This document shows, piece after piece, positions 17,462 through 26,707 of a DNA stretch of 64,000 nt. The first letter of the stretch is position 1, and every line of letters begins with the position of its first letter. The translations under genes were made by a program, and so were the position numbers. Under the pieces are notes generated by a model that was not told where the DNA came from, did no database searches, and saw only the letters and a program-made list of their open reading frames with translations. The stretch is from contig LNDP01000014.1 of assembly GCA_001464665.1 (NCBI GenBank), positions 186,001 through 250,000 of the forward strand. The letters are read 5' to 3'. This DNA is from Acidobacteria bacterium Ga0074141. GTDB taxonomy: Bacteria > Acidobacteriota > Blastocatellia > Pyrinomonadales > Pyrinomonadaceae.

Positions 17462-17722
17462 TTATACCACAGGAAAGCTGAATCGCAAAGCAATATTGCT
17501 CGACCTCTCGCTTATTTTGCGTTTTGATGCCCACTCGAATTTGGCATATAAGATCGCACATCGGTCATCTTTTAAGCTCGAGGTGGACTCGTTTCCGCGA
17601 TCGCTTACCTTAGCGCCCCATATCCCGGCCTGAAGCGTGCTTTCACCCCCAACCTGCAAAGACCCGCCAGGAACCAATTCCGCGGAGGTCGCAACAAATT
17701 GATTTCCGAATATAAGTTTGCT
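17462..17722 (-). pseudogene. Possible remnant of an outer-membrane or secreted protein gene
   Basis: In the 473-nt gap between 17266 and 17740, an 86-codon open frame on the minus strand reads like protein: LIFGNQFVATSAELVPGGS and the ending NIALRFSFPVV, which resembles a final beta-barrel strand. No ATG is present, and an in-frame TAA lies at 17723-17725, directly before the xylF-like gene. A truncated gene end is therefore more likely than a functional gene. The rest of the gap shows no clear feature. Low confidence: only frame and composition support it. Confidence 0.25.
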
Positions 17723-17739
17723 TTAATCGGTGAAGTTTT

Positions 17740-18804
17740 ATGAGAACTGAAAAGTCAATCACCGTGTGGTGGGCCGTTGCTTTCATCGTCGCGTCCGTCT
17801 TTCTGATCTCTTGCGGCGAACCGCAAACAGGTGAGCCGGGGAAACTCAAAATTGGTTTCGCCATGGATACGCTCCGCGAAGAGCGATGGCAGCGTGATAA
17901 TGAGGCGTTCAACGCACACTGCGAAAAGCTGAATGTCGAGTGCATCATCACGGTCGCTGATAACAGAGCGGAAAAGCAGGCTAATGACGTCGAGAACCTC
18001 TTGACCCAGGGTGTTGACGTTCTAGTCATCGCTCCGAGCAATGCAAAGCAGGCTGCATCGATGGTCGAGAAGGCAAAGGCCCAGAACGTTCCGGTGATCA
18101 GCTACGATCGCCTGATCGATTCTGACAAAATTGACCTATATATATCGCACCAGGTTCCGGTGATTGGTAAGAAGATCGCGGAGTATGCCGTCGCGGCCGT
18201 GCCGAAAGGCAACTATTTGATGGTATACGGTTCCTCGACCGACAACAACGCTTCAATAATGAAGAAAGAGCAGATGGCCGTCATTCAGCCATTTGTGGAC
18301 CGCGGCGATGTTAAGATCGTGGCCGAGCAATTCATCGAAGGTTGGGATCCGGAACTAGCCCTTAATTTCGTTGAGAATGCTTTGACGCAAAATAACGACA
18401 ATATTCAAGCGATCGTTGTCTCAAACGACGGCATGGCTGGCGGGGCAGTCAACGCACTGGCGAAGAAAGGGCTTGCTGGCAAGATCCTGGTAACGGGACA
18501 GGATGCCCAACTTGATGCTCTCCAGCGGATCGCCGAAGGGCGGCAGTCGATGACCGTTTACAAACCGATCATTCCGCTCGCAAGTGGAGCCGTTGAAGCG
18601 GCGATAAAACTGGCGAAGGGAGAGAAGATCGAAACCTCGCCCTTTAGAAATGATGCTATCGGCAAGGAAATACCGGCAATTTTGCTGGATGTTTTTTCGG
18701 TTGATAAGAACAATTTAGTGGATACCGTTATTAAGGACGGTTATTCAAAGTTTGAGGACGTTTACCGGAACGTCCCTGAGGCTGACCGCCCGAAAAGGCC
18801 TTAG
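17740..18804 (+). CDS. xylF: D-xylose-type ABC transporter substrate-binding lipoprotein (XylF-like)
   Basis: 354 residues with a lipoprotein signal (FIVASVFLISCGE; lipobox LISC). A periplasmic-binding type 1 fold follows, with hallmarks of XylF: GFAMDTLREERWQRDNEAF, LIAPSN-like VIAPSNAKQA, ISYDRLI, VVSNDGMAGGAVNAL and VTGQDAQLDALQRI. Family members bind D-xylose for an XylGH importer. No ATPase or permease gene is adjacent, so it either works with a distant transporter or acts as a sensor. The next gene is a ROK sugar kinase 24 nt away, which supports a sugar-uptake role. Confidence 0.85.
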   Translation: MRTEKSITVWWAVAFIVASVFLISCGEPQTGEPGKLKIGFAMDTLREERWQRDNEAFNAHCEKLNVECIITVADNRAEKQANDVENLLTQGVDVLVIAPSNAKQAASMVEKAKAQNVPVISYDRLIDSDKIDLYISHQVPVIGKKIAEYAVAAVPKGNYLMVYGSSTDNNASIMKKEQMAVIQPFVDRGDVKIVAEQFIEGWDPELALNFVENALTQNNDNIQAIVVSNDGMAGGAVNALAKKGLAGKILVTGQDAQLDALQRIAEGRQSMTVYKPIIPLASGAVEAAIKLAKGEKIETSPFRNDAIGKEIPAILLDVFSVDKNNLVDTVIKDGYSKFEDVYRNVPEADRPKRP

Positions 18805-18828
18805 AGGTTTAACCTCCTATATTACCCA

Positions 18829-19791
18829 ATGGATAAGATGGTTCTCGCCGCCGATCTCGGCGGTACAAATCTCCGAATGGCCGTTATAGGCGAGAATGGC
18901 GAGACAAAATATCGTTCGCGAAGCAGCACTCCGACCACGCGCCGAAGGGATGACGTCGTCGAGCTCCTGATAGATTCAGCTCGAGAGTGTATCGAAGCGA
19001 TCAAGCCACACGCGGCCGTAACGGCTTTTGGCATTGCTGCTCCGGCGGTTTTGGACCACGATGCGGGAAAAATACTTATTGCGCCGAATTTGCCCGAATT
19101 GAATGACTTTCCGCTTGCGGCAACGATCGCTGACGCGTTGAACATCGAGGTCTTTCTTGAAAACGACGCCAACGCTGCGGCGATCGGCGAAAACTGGCTA
19201 GGTGCTTCGAACGGCTTCAGCAGTTCGATCTGCGTGACGCTCGGTACCGGGGTCGGTGGTGGTGTGATCATCGACGGGAAGCCGCTGCGGGGAATTGACG
19301 GAACAGCGGGCGAGATCGGGCATATATGTGTCGAACCGTTCGGACACCCGTGCGGATGCGGGAGTGTTGGGTGTCTTGAGCAGTATTCCTCAGCGACCGC
19401 CGTAGTTCGAATGGCCGGGGAGCTTGCGAGTCAGTTTCCAGAGTCAAAAATAGCATCGCCAATAGACCGAAGTTCACTCGATGTTTATAATGCGGCTGTT
19501 TTAGGTGACCCATTGGCGATCGAGGTCTTCCGTAGGTTTGGCTTCTATCTTGGCGTAGCCTTGGGCGGGTTGATAAATGTTCTTAATCCGGAGGTCATCG
19601 TAGTCGGTGGCGGAGTTTCGGACAGTTGGGAAGTTTTTATCGAGCCATTGAGAAGCGAGATTCAAAAAAGGGCATTCAAACGACCGGCAGACCGTGTTAG
19701 TATTGTGAAGGCTAAACTTGGCGACGATGCGGGGATACTCGGCGTGGCGAAACTGGCCTTCAGCTCATCAAATATCGGCCTTGTAGTTTAG
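18829..19791 (+). CDS. ROK family sugar kinase (glucokinase-like)
   Basis: 320 residues. The phosphate-1 motif LAADLGGTNLRMAVIGE is followed by the catalytic region FLENDANAAAIGE, the Gly-rich CVTLGTGVGGGVIIDG, and the ROK zinc motif CGCGSVGCLEQYSS with preceding EIGHICVEPFG. These fit ATP-dependent glucokinases of the ROK type; the hexose cannot be set by motif alone. No N-terminal HTH is present, so it is an enzyme and not a ROK repressor. Probably co-transcribed with the xylose-binding lipoprotein upstream. Confidence 0.9.
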   Translation: MDKMVLAADLGGTNLRMAVIGENGETKYRSRSSTPTTRRRDDVVELLIDSARECIEAIKPHAAVTAFGIAAPAVLDHDAGKILIAPNLPELNDFPLAATIADALNIEVFLENDANAAAIGENWLGASNGFSSSICVTLGTGVGGGVIIDGKPLRGIDGTAGEIGHICVEPFGHPCGCGSVGCLEQYSSATAVVRMAGELASQFPESKIASPIDRSSLDVYNAAVLGDPLAIEVFRRFGFYLGVALGGLINVLNPEVIVVGGGVSDSWEVFIEPLRSEIQKRAFKRPADRVSIVKAKLGDDAGILGVAKLAFSSSNIGLVV

Positions 19792-19805
19792 TCCGCACAA
19801 ACTCT

Positions 19806-20213
19806 ATGGATGCGTATCATAAGGTTCTGGTGAAGATCTACGAACTCACCGATGGAAAGGATAACGTTGATGTCGATTTTGCCGACCTTCTTAAGAAGGA
19901 AGGTTTTTTTCCGAGCATTGAGGACATCAAAAGCTATCTTTCATCGGAAAGTTGGATCACAGAGACGAAACGCGTGAACGTTGTAAGGATCACGCACTGG
20001 GGAGTTGCTGAGGCAAAACGGTCGCTCTCATCGGGCCCTGATCCGAAAACCGCGATCGAAAAGGATTCGCGTGCGCTCATTAATAGCGCAAAAGACCTCG
20101 CCCTTATGGCCGAGGAGCTCAGCGGGGCTCCATCAAAAGACAAGGTGAAGGCCATCGAATCCAAACTCGAAGCTGTCCGTGATCTGGTCAACAAAGTCAA
20201 GGCTAATTTGTAG
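19806..20213 (+). CDS. Conserved hypothetical protein, 135 aa
   Basis: A small charged protein without signal peptide or membrane segment. The first ~80 residues (YHKVLVKIYELTDGKDNVDVDF, GFFPSIEDIKSYLSSESWIT, RITHWGVAEAKRSL) look like a winged-helix fold; the last ~50 form an amphipathic helix or short coiled coil (KVKAIESKLEAVRDLVNKVKANL). I do not recognise the family with certainty. It lies 14 nt after the ROK kinase and upstream of the rimP leader, so it is probably the last gene of the sugar operon. Confidence 0.6.
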   Translation: MDAYHKVLVKIYELTDGKDNVDVDFADLLKKEGFFPSIEDIKSYLSSESWITETKRVNVVRITHWGVAEAKRSLSSGPDPKTAIEKDSRALINSAKDLALMAEELSGAPSKDKVKAIESKLEAVRDLVNKVKANL

Positions 20214-20252
20214 GGAATTTATTTGCCTTTTGGCGCCGAGTTGAAGTAAACT

Positions 20253-20313
20253 ACTCGCTTGCTTGCGAGAGTGAACCGTTGAAAGTGGGTTTCGCACCCA
20301 CTTTTTCTTTTTC
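20253..20313 (+). promoter_or_regulatory. rimP leader: hairpin followed by a terminator-like hairpin (possible attenuator)
   Basis: The first hairpin, ACTCGC (20253-20258)/GCGAGAGT (20265-20272), is followed 9 nt later by AAAGTGGGT (20282-20290)/ACCCACTTT (20296-20304), a perfect 9-bp stem with a TTCGC loop and TTCTTTTTC tail. The second hairpin ends about 20 nt before the rimP start codon. It could end the upstream sugar-kinase transcript, or act as an attenuator or antitermination point for rimP-nusA-infB. NusA operons are known to be regulated through termination, so the position is suggestive. Confidence 0.6.
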
Positions 20314-20324
20314 GGTCGAGCGAT

Positions 20325-20810
20325 ATGGATCGTGAATTTGTTGGTAAGAAGATCTCTGAAATTGCATTGAGCGTTTCGACGCGTCTTGGGCTGGAGTTTG
20401 TTCACAGCGAACTTGCCGGAACGAAGCGAAATGCGACCGTCCGCATTTTTGTAGACAAGGAAGGCGGACTGAGCATCGACGATTGTGCGGATGCCTCAAG
20501 GGCGATCAAGGCCGAAATGGATGCTCTCGATCTTATTCCCGATGCTTATGTCCTTGAGGTTTCTTCGCCGGGGCTCGAAAGAGAGCTTTATACGATCGCT
20601 GATTTTCAGAAGTTTGCCGGCAAGGCGGCTAGGGTCAAGTTGAGCCGCGAGATGAGCGGATCAAAATCCCTGAAGGGAAAGATCGGGACGGTCAACGGTA
20701 GTGAGATCACCTTTGTTGATGATCGGCTCGGGGAAGTGACTATCGGTTACGAGCAGGTCAAGAAGGCTAATCTTGTTTTTGATATTAATGAGGATCTGAG
20801 GAAGAAGTAG
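20325..20810 (+). CDS. rimP: Ribosome maturation factor RimP
   Basis: 161 residues, the usual RimP length, required for 30S subunit maturation. Typical stretches are GLEFVHSELAGTKRNATVRIFVDK, GLSIDDCADASRAI, AYVLEVSSPGLERELYTIADF and the C-terminal SH3-like part (KGKIGTVNGSEITFVDD). It heads the rimP-nusA-infB-rbfA-nrnA cluster conserved in many bacteria. Confidence 0.95.
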   Translation: MDREFVGKKISEIALSVSTRLGLEFVHSELAGTKRNATVRIFVDKEGGLSIDDCADASRAIKAEMDALDLIPDAYVLEVSSPGLERELYTIADFQKFAGKAARVKLSREMSGSKSLKGKIGTVNGSEITFVDDRLGEVTIGYEQVKKANLVFDINEDLRKK

Positions 20811-20870
20811 GCGTGGCGAATGCGTACGCAAATCTAGTTGGGCCGAGATGAAAGGGGCCGAAATTCGAGT

Positions 20871-22478
20871 ATGACAACTTCGATAGGACAGAGTATTGAT
20901 GCACTTTGCAAGGAACACGGGATCGACCGTGATCTTGTGATCGAGGCGATGAAAGACGCGGTAAAGGCCGCGGCAAGAAAGCAGTTTCGTTCGCAGGATA
21001 AGACCGGCGACCATATTGAGGTCGAGTGGAACAACGACGAAGGGATGATCGAGATCTCTCTGCAAAAGGTCGTGGTTGCCGAGGTCGAGGATGAGAACGC
21101 CGAACTCTCGCTTGTAGATGCACAGGAGTTGGCCGGGGACGAGATCGAGATCGGCGACATGCTCCAGATACCGCTTCCGCAGGAAGAAATGGGCCGTATT
21201 GCCGCCCAAACGGCGAAGCAGATCTTGGTTCAGAAAGTGCGTGAGGCTCTCCGCGAAAAGGTTTACGAGGAGTACATCGATAAAAAGGGCACGATGCAGC
21301 AGGGAACCATCAAGCGGTTCGAGCGTGGCGATCTAATTGTCGAATTCCAGAACGGACAAGAGGCTGTTCTTCCTAGGAAGCAGCAATCGCGAGGCGAGAT
21401 GTGGAATCAGGGTGAGCGCATCCGTGCGGTCATCATGGACGTTTCAAAGGAACAGAAAGGGCAACAGATAGTCCTTTCACGTGCCTCAGAGGAACTCGTC
21501 AAGCAGCTCTTCGAACTCGAAGTGCCCGAGATCTATGACGGAACTGTAGTTATCAAGTCCTGCGTTCGCGAACCCGGCGATCGGGCAAAGATCGCGGTGA
21601 CGTCAAATGAGAAGGACGTCGATCCGGTCGGCGCCTGTGTCGGCATGAAAGGCTCGCGTGTCCAATCGATCATCAAGGAACTCCGCGGCGAAAAGATCGA
21701 CATTATCCAGTGGTCCGATGAGCCTTCTGTCTTCGCTGCAAACGCGCTTTCGCCGGCAAAGGTTTCGCAGGTTCGCATTACGGACATTGAGAACCGCCGG
21801 ATGGACGTGATCGTTGGCGAAGATCAATTGAGCCTCGCAATCGGTAAACGCGGCCAGAACGTCAGATTGGCGACCAGGCTCGTCGGCTGGGACATCAACA
21901 TCGTCAGCGAAGAAGTCCTCAAGAAAGAGATCGCCAAGCAGATGGGCCAAATGATGGCTTCGGGTGCCGCAGTGCCGATCGCCGCTCTCGAGGGAGTTTC
22001 GGCAAATCACGCGGAGCTGCTTGAGGAAAAGGGGATCAAGGACGTTGAGGCACTTGCATCGACATCCGTCGATGACATTGTCGATATTTTGGACGTCAGC
22101 CTTGACGAAGCTGAGCGGATCGTAAACTCGGCGGCGGCCATTGTAGAAGCCCGGAACGCACAGATCGCCCCTGAAGAGTCTGAAGGCAGTGTTGAAGAAA
22201 CGGTCACTGAAAGTACTGAACCCGCTGAGGAGTCTCCGGAAGCGGCAGACGAGGAGCCTAGCGAGATTTCCGGGGAAGAGGTCGACGAAGAAACCACTTT
22301 GGAAAGTGATGAGTCTGCTGAGGTTGCCGATCCTGCAGAGACCGTGGAGGAATCGGTTGTGACCTCCGAGGAAGAGGCCACCGAGGATTCGGCGTCTGAA
22401 GAAGCGGCCGAGCCCGAAGCAGAGACAACCGAAGAAACGGACGAAGGAAATACGAACGATGAAGACACTAAGGAATAG
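20871..22478 (+). CDS. nusA: Transcription termination/antitermination factor NusA
   Basis: 535 residues from ATG 20871. The order is an N-terminal RNA polymerase-binding domain (DLVIEAMKDAVKAAARKQF), S1 domain (GTMQQGTIKRFERGDLIVEF, LPRKQQ), two KH domains (VGACVGMKGSRVQSIIKELR; LAIGKRGQNVRLATRLVGW) and one helix-hairpin-helix-like repeat (LLEEKGIKDVEALASTSVDD). Beyond residue ~440 the protein ends in a ~100-residue Glu/Ser/Thr-rich acidic tail with almost no basic residues. It lies 60 nt after rimP. Confidence 0.96.
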   Translation: MTTSIGQSIDALCKEHGIDRDLVIEAMKDAVKAAARKQFRSQDKTGDHIEVEWNNDEGMIEISLQKVVVAEVEDENAELSLVDAQELAGDEIEIGDMLQIPLPQEEMGRIAAQTAKQILVQKVREALREKVYEEYIDKKGTMQQGTIKRFERGDLIVEFQNGQEAVLPRKQQSRGEMWNQGERIRAVIMDVSKEQKGQQIVLSRASEELVKQLFELEVPEIYDGTVVIKSCVREPGDRAKIAVTSNEKDVDPVGACVGMKGSRVQSIIKELRGEKIDIIQWSDEPSVFAANALSPAKVSQVRITDIENRRMDVIVGEDQLSLAIGKRGQNVRLATRLVGWDINIVSEEVLKKEIAKQMGQMMASGAAVPIAALEGVSANHAELLEEKGIKDVEALASTSVDDIVDILDVSLDEAERIVNSAAAIVEARNAQIAPEESEGSVEETVTESTEPAEESPEAADEEPSEISGEEVDEETTLESDESAEVADPAETVEESVVTSEEEATEDSASEEAAEPEAETTEETDEGNTNDEDTKE

Positions 22479-22584
22479 TCTTTATCGTTTAAGAGCGCGT
22501 TAGCCGGACCCGGGCAAAGTACGAAAGCAGGGCTGGTCGACCGAATTGGTGAAATCCGCAGTCCTTGTTTGAGTACGAATACTT

Positions 22585-25326
22585 ATGGCAGTTGGTAAGA
22601 AAATACGAATTTACGACCTCGCTCGCGACCTGAAGCAGGATACGAAGCGCATCATGGAAGACCTGCGTCGCGAGGGTGCGGACGTGAGTGTCCCGTCGAA
22701 CTCGGTAGCCGTCGAGATCGCAGAGAAGGTGCGGCTAAAATATTTTCCGAAGGCCGATCCGGCGCCGAAGCGCTCGATCAAGATCATCAAGGCGAAGCAG
22801 GTCGCTCGAACGGCAAAACCATCTGAAGAACCGGCTGAAGAACAGCCGGCCGCCATCGAGAAGGAGGCTTCAACAGAGCCTGCGGTGCAGAAACGAACCG
22901 TTAAGGTGGCAAAAAAGGCCGCCGAGCCTGCTAAGGCCACCGAGACCGCCGAGACCGCCGAGGCCGCCGAGGAAACTGCGGCAACGACGGGAACCCGCAA
23001 GGTTCTCAAGCGAAAGCCGGTCGAAGAAACAGTTGAACCGGCCATTGAAGAAGAACCGATCAAGGCTGAAGAGCCGCAGGCCGAAGAACCTGTTGAAGAA
23101 CCTCAGTCTGCCGAGCCGGCGACAGAAGAATCGGCTCCGGAGCCGGCTCCAAAAACAACTAACCGCATTCTGAAGCCGACCGGCACTCAGATCAAGCAAC
23201 TCAAGTTGACGCCCGATGCACTTCAAAAGGGCATCAAGCCAGGAGATCGGTTCGTCACGTCGACGCAGCCAACCAAGACCGGCAAGCTTTCAACCGAAGC
23301 TCGCGGACGTCGTGGTGAGTTCCGTGGAACGCCGGGCGAGACGAGCACGCCGCAAATGAACTATGTTCCGCCGGCCGACAATCGGCGGCGGCCGGGTCGT
23401 TCAGGTGGACGAAAGAAAGGTGCCGATGCCAAGGGTGGGCGATTCGCCGAACGCGATGTTGATGCTCCGCGTCAGCGAACTATCGAAGAACGCGTGATGG
23501 CCCAGGTTGCCCGGCCCGAGGGTGAAGAGTTTAAGCAGGTAAGACTCGTAGAAGGTGCAACGGTCCGTGAGTATGCCGAGGCCCTTGGCATCACTCCGCG
23601 AGATATCGTTCAGCTTTTGATCAAGCGCGGTGTATTTGCGACGCTCAATCAGCCCATCGGTGAAAAGATGGGCGAAGAGCTCGGGCTGAATTTTGGTGTC
23701 GAGGTCAAATTCGTGCCGTTCGAAGAGATGGTCGTCGAAGAAGAATTCGAAGCGATAATCGAAACAGGCGGCGACGATATCGAAGTGACGAGGGCACCGG
23801 TAGTTACGGTAATGGGCCACGTCGATCACGGCAAAACGTCGTTGCTTGACGCTATCAGGTCTGCCAACGTGGCGGAAGGCGAGGCCGGCGGAATAACGCA
23901 GCACATCGGTGCATACAGCGTTCACGTTCCGAATCCGGATGATGCCGACAACCCGCGGCGTGTTGTGTTCCTTGATACGCCCGGCCACGAAGCCTTTACG
24001 ATGATGCGGGCTCGCGGTGCGAAAGCAACGGATATCGTAATCTTGGTCGTTGCGGCTGACGACGGCGTCATGCCTCAGACGATCGAGGCAGTCGAGCACT
24101 CCAAAGCTGCCGGCGTCCCGATGATCGTCGCCATCAATAAAATGGACAAACCGGACGCAAATCCGGATAAGGTCAAGCAGGGCCTCGCTGGGCTCGGTCT
24201 TCAGCCGGTCGATTGGGGCGGCGATGTTGAGATGGTCCCGGTCTCGGCCAAGAAGCATGAGAACTTGGATACGTTGCTCGAAACTGTGCTGCTTCAGGCC
24301 GATATTCTCGACCTCAAGGCAAGCCCGACCCGTCGAGCTGCCGGTGTCGTGCTCGAGGCGAAGCTCGATAAAGGCCGCGGTTCGGTCGCTACCGCGCTTG
24401 TCCAACAGGGCACGCTGAGGGTTGGTGATCCGTTCATTGTCGGTCAGTTTCACGGTAAGGTCCGTGCAATGTTCTCCGATCGGGGCGAAATTGTTACCGA
24501 AGCCCCGCCGGCGACACCTGTAGAGATATTGGGACTTCAAGGCGTCCCACTCGCAGGCGACACTTTCCAGGTCGTTTCCGACCTAGACCGAGCTCAAACG
24601 ATCGCAAGCCAGCGTCAACAGCAGGCCCGCCAGGCGGCGATGATCAAGACGACCAAACGCGGTATCGAATCGCTCGGTATGGCTGAGGTCAAGGAACTTC
24701 TAGTCATCCTTAAGGCTGACGTACAAGGTTCGGTTGAGGTGGTTCGCGGAACGCTCGAGAAATTATCGACCGAAAAGGTCAAGGTTCGCGTGATCCGTGC
24801 CGGCGTCGGTGCGATCGCAGAATCGGATGTGCTACTGGCATCGGCAACTCAGGCAGACAATGCCTCGACGGCCGTTGTTATCATCGGATTCAACGTGCGG
24901 CCCGAGTCGCGTGCATCGGATCTTGCCAAGCTTGAGGACGTCGACATCCGGCTCCACTCGATCATTTATAAGGTCGAAGAAGAGATCAAGGCCGCGATGA
25001 TCGGAATGCTCGACGCGATCGAGAAAGAAGTCATACTTGGCAAGGCTCTGGTGCAGGAGACGTTCAAGGTGTCGCGTATCGGTACGATCGCGGGCTGCCG
25101 CGTCACCGATGGACTCATTCGCCGCCAAGCGAAAGCACGCCTTATCCGCGATGCAGTCGTTATTTGGGAAGGCGACATTGCGACGCTCAAGCGGTTCAAG
25201 GACGATGTGAACGAGGTCAAGCAGGGGTACGAATGCGGTATCAGCCTGGTGAACTTTAATGACATCAAGAACGGGGATGAGATCGAGGCCTTTGTGATCG
25301 AAAGCATCGCGGCCACGGAGCTCTAA
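22585..25326 (+). CDS. infB: Translation initiation factor IF-2
   Basis: 913 residues. The N-terminal IF2_N domain ([21 protein letters not shown]) is followed by a long Ala/Glu/Pro-rich disordered linker (about 65-330) and a second IF2_N-like motif ([23 protein letters not shown]). The GTPase domain begins near residue 405 (G1 [10 protein letters not shown]3 DTPGHEAF, G4 NKMD, G5 SAK). Domains II, III and the fMet-tRNA-binding C2 domain (GIAGCRV-like [14 protein letters not shown]) complete it. 106 nt separate it from nusA; a ylxR-type gene, often found here, is absent. Confidence 0.97.
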   Translation: MAVGKKIRIYDLARDLKQDTKRIMEDLRREGADVSVPSNSVAVEIAEKVRLKYFPKADPAPKRSIKIIKAKQVARTAKPSEEPAEEQPAAIEKEASTEPAVQKRTVKVAKKAAEPAKATETAETAEAAEETAATTGTRKVLKRKPVEETVEPAIEEEPIKAEEPQAEEPVEEPQSAEPATEESAPEPAPKTTNRILKPTGTQIKQLKLTPDALQKGIKPGDRFVTSTQPTKTGKLSTEARGRRGEFRGTPGETSTPQMNYVPPADNRRRPGRSGGRKKGADAKGGRFAERDVDAPRQRTIEERVMAQVARPEGEEFKQVRLVEGATVREYAEALGITPRDIVQLLIKRGVFATLNQPIGEKMGEELGLNFGVEVKFVPFEEMVVEEEFEAIIETGGDDIEVTRAPVVTVMGHVDHGKTSLLDAIRSANVAEGEAGGITQHIGAYSVHVPNPDDADNPRRVVFLDTPGHEAFTMMRARGAKATDIVILVVAADDGVMPQTIEAVEHSKAAGVPMIVAINKMDKPDANPDKVKQGLAGLGLQPVDWGGDVEMVPVSAKKHENLDTLLETVLLQADILDLKASPTRRAAGVVLEAKLDKGRGSVATALVQQGTLRVGDPFIVGQFHGKVRAMFSDRGEIVTEAPPATPVEILGLQGVPLAGDTFQVVSDLDRAQTIASQRQQQARQAAMIKTTKRGIESLGMAEVKELLVILKADVQGSVEVVRGTLEKLSTEKVKVRVIRAGVGAIAESDVLLASATQADNASTAVVIIGFNVRPESRASDLAKLEDVDIRLHSIIYKVEEEIKAAMIGMLDAIEKEVILGKALVQETFKVSRIGTIAGCRVTDGLIRRQAKARLIRDAVVIWEGDIATLKRFKDDVNEVKQGYECGISLVNFNDIKNGDEIEAFVIESIAATEL

Positions 25327-25335
25327 GCGGGAAAT

Positions 25336-25695
25336 ATGCGAAGGCCTGAGCGGTTGGCAGAGGCATTGAAAGAAGAGATTGCTGAGGTCGTCGGGTTCGA
25401 GCTCGATGACCCTCGGCTCGGCTCCATAACGGTAACGGATGTCGAGGTGACCAGTGATCTTCGCGACGCAAAGGTCTTTGTGCTCGTCCACGGAACCGAA
25501 AAGGAGATCAAGGGAGCTTTCGATGCTTTGGAAAAAGCTTCCGGATACATCCGGCGTCAGGTTGCTCTCGATCTGGATCTTCGTCACACTCCGCACCTAC
25601 ACTTTGCCCGGGATACGGCCGAAGAAAATGCGGCCCGCATAGGCGAGTTGCTCGAAGCGGTAAAGCCTGCGGCCGAAGTTGAAGCTGAGACGTAG
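25336..25695 (+). CDS. rbfA: Ribosome-binding factor A
   Basis: 119 residues with the single KH-like RbfA domain: RRPERLAEALKEEIAEVVG, DPRLGSITVTDVEVTSDLRD, VFVLVHGTE, ALEKASGYIRRQVALDLDLR and PHLHFARD. It assists 16S rRNA 5'-end maturation in cold and normal growth. It starts 9 nt after infB. Confidence 0.95.
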   Translation: MRRPERLAEALKEEIAEVVGFELDDPRLGSITVTDVEVTSDLRDAKVFVLVHGTEKEIKGAFDALEKASGYIRRQVALDLDLRHTPHLHFARDTAEENAARIGELLEAVKPAAEVEAET

Positions 25696-25732
25696 ACCGA
25701 AATCTTAAGTAGTTTGATCATTTGTTGTATCA

Positions 25733-26695
25733 GTGTTAAGTCAAGTTGTTGAATTAATCGAAAGCCGGCAGAGCTTTGGCATTACGACCCACGTAAAGCC
25801 GGACGGCGACGGCGTCGGCTCGTCGCTCGGCCTTTGCTGGCTTCTTCGTTCGCTCGGCAAGGAAGCTGAGGTCATCGTTCACGGCGCGGTCCCGCCGTCG
25901 TTTCGATCTCTTCCGGGAGCAGATCAGATCCGTGATATCGAAAGCATTGACCGGGAATACGACGCCGTATTCGTGCTCGAGTGTTCTGACATTAAGCGTC
26001 CGGGCATTCAAGGCCTTGAGAACGAACTCACCGTAAACATCGACCACCACGCGACCAGCGAACATTTCGGCAAGATCAATTGGATCGACCCGACAGCTTC
26101 GGCAGTTGGCGAGATGATCTACAACCTTTGCAAGGCCATTGGCGGCCGCGTGACCAAAGAGATCGCCGAGTGCGTTTACATGGCGCTCATTACGGACACC
26201 GGTTCGTTTCACTTCCCGAACACAACGGAGCGTACGCTCAAGGTCGCATCCGAACTTGTGAAAGCGGGTGTCCGTCCTGCGGAGATCTCGGAAGCGGTTT
26301 ACTACCACTATCCGTGGTCGCGAATCGAACTGATGCGGCAGGTACTCAATTCCGTTAGGCGAGATGAGACGGGCCGGATCGCCTCCATGCGGCAGACCCT
26401 TGCAATGCGCGAGTCTTCCGACGCGATCGACGGCGACAATAGCGGGTTCGTCAATATCCCGCTCGCCGCTAAAGAGATCGTTGCTGTTGTCCTGATGCGC
26501 GAGGTCGGCGATGAGCGATACCGCGTCAGCCTTCGCTCCAAAGGCGATATAAATGTAGCCCGCGTTGCCGAGAAGTTTGGCGGCGGCGGGCACAAAAATG
26601 CAGCCGGACTTCGTGTCGAGGGCGACTGGGACGAGAAGGAAAAAGAGATCGTCGAGGCACTGCAGCAAGCGGTCGCGAGAAACCTCGGCGAATAA
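25733..26695 (+). CDS. nrnA: DHH-family bifunctional oligoribonuclease/PAP phosphatase NrnA
   Basis: 320 residues from GTG 25733. DHH motifs are complete: THVKPDGDGVGSSLGL (motif I), VFVLECSD (II), NIDHHATSEHFGKINW (DHH) and ALITDTGSFHFPNT. The DHHA1 domain follows with GGGGHKNAAGLRV. The family degrades nano-RNA and pAp. Its place after rbfA matches the widespread nusA-infB-rbfA-nrnA order. Confidence 0.93.
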   Translation: MLSQVVELIESRQSFGITTHVKPDGDGVGSSLGLCWLLRSLGKEAEVIVHGAVPPSFRSLPGADQIRDIESIDREYDAVFVLECSDIKRPGIQGLENELTVNIDHHATSEHFGKINWIDPTASAVGEMIYNLCKAIGGRVTKEIAECVYMALITDTGSFHFPNTTERTLKVASELVKAGVRPAEISEAVYYHYPWSRIELMRQVLNSVRRDETGRIASMRQTLAMRESSDAIDGDNSGFVNIPLAAKEIVAVVLMREVGDERYRVSLRSKGDINVARVAEKFGGGGHKNAAGLRVEGDWDEKEKEIVEALQQAVARNLGE

Positions 26696-26707
26696 TTCTA
26701 AGACCAG

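Noticed and set aside
22479-22584. Possible tRNA in the nusA-infB gap
   Set aside because: No cloverleaf, no T-loop consensus and no CCA end could be formed.
23401-24540. 379-codon minus-strand open frame antisense to infB
   Set aside because: Lies wholly within infB, has Arg/His/Asp-rich composition typical of a shadow frame, and no ribosome site or family-like motif.
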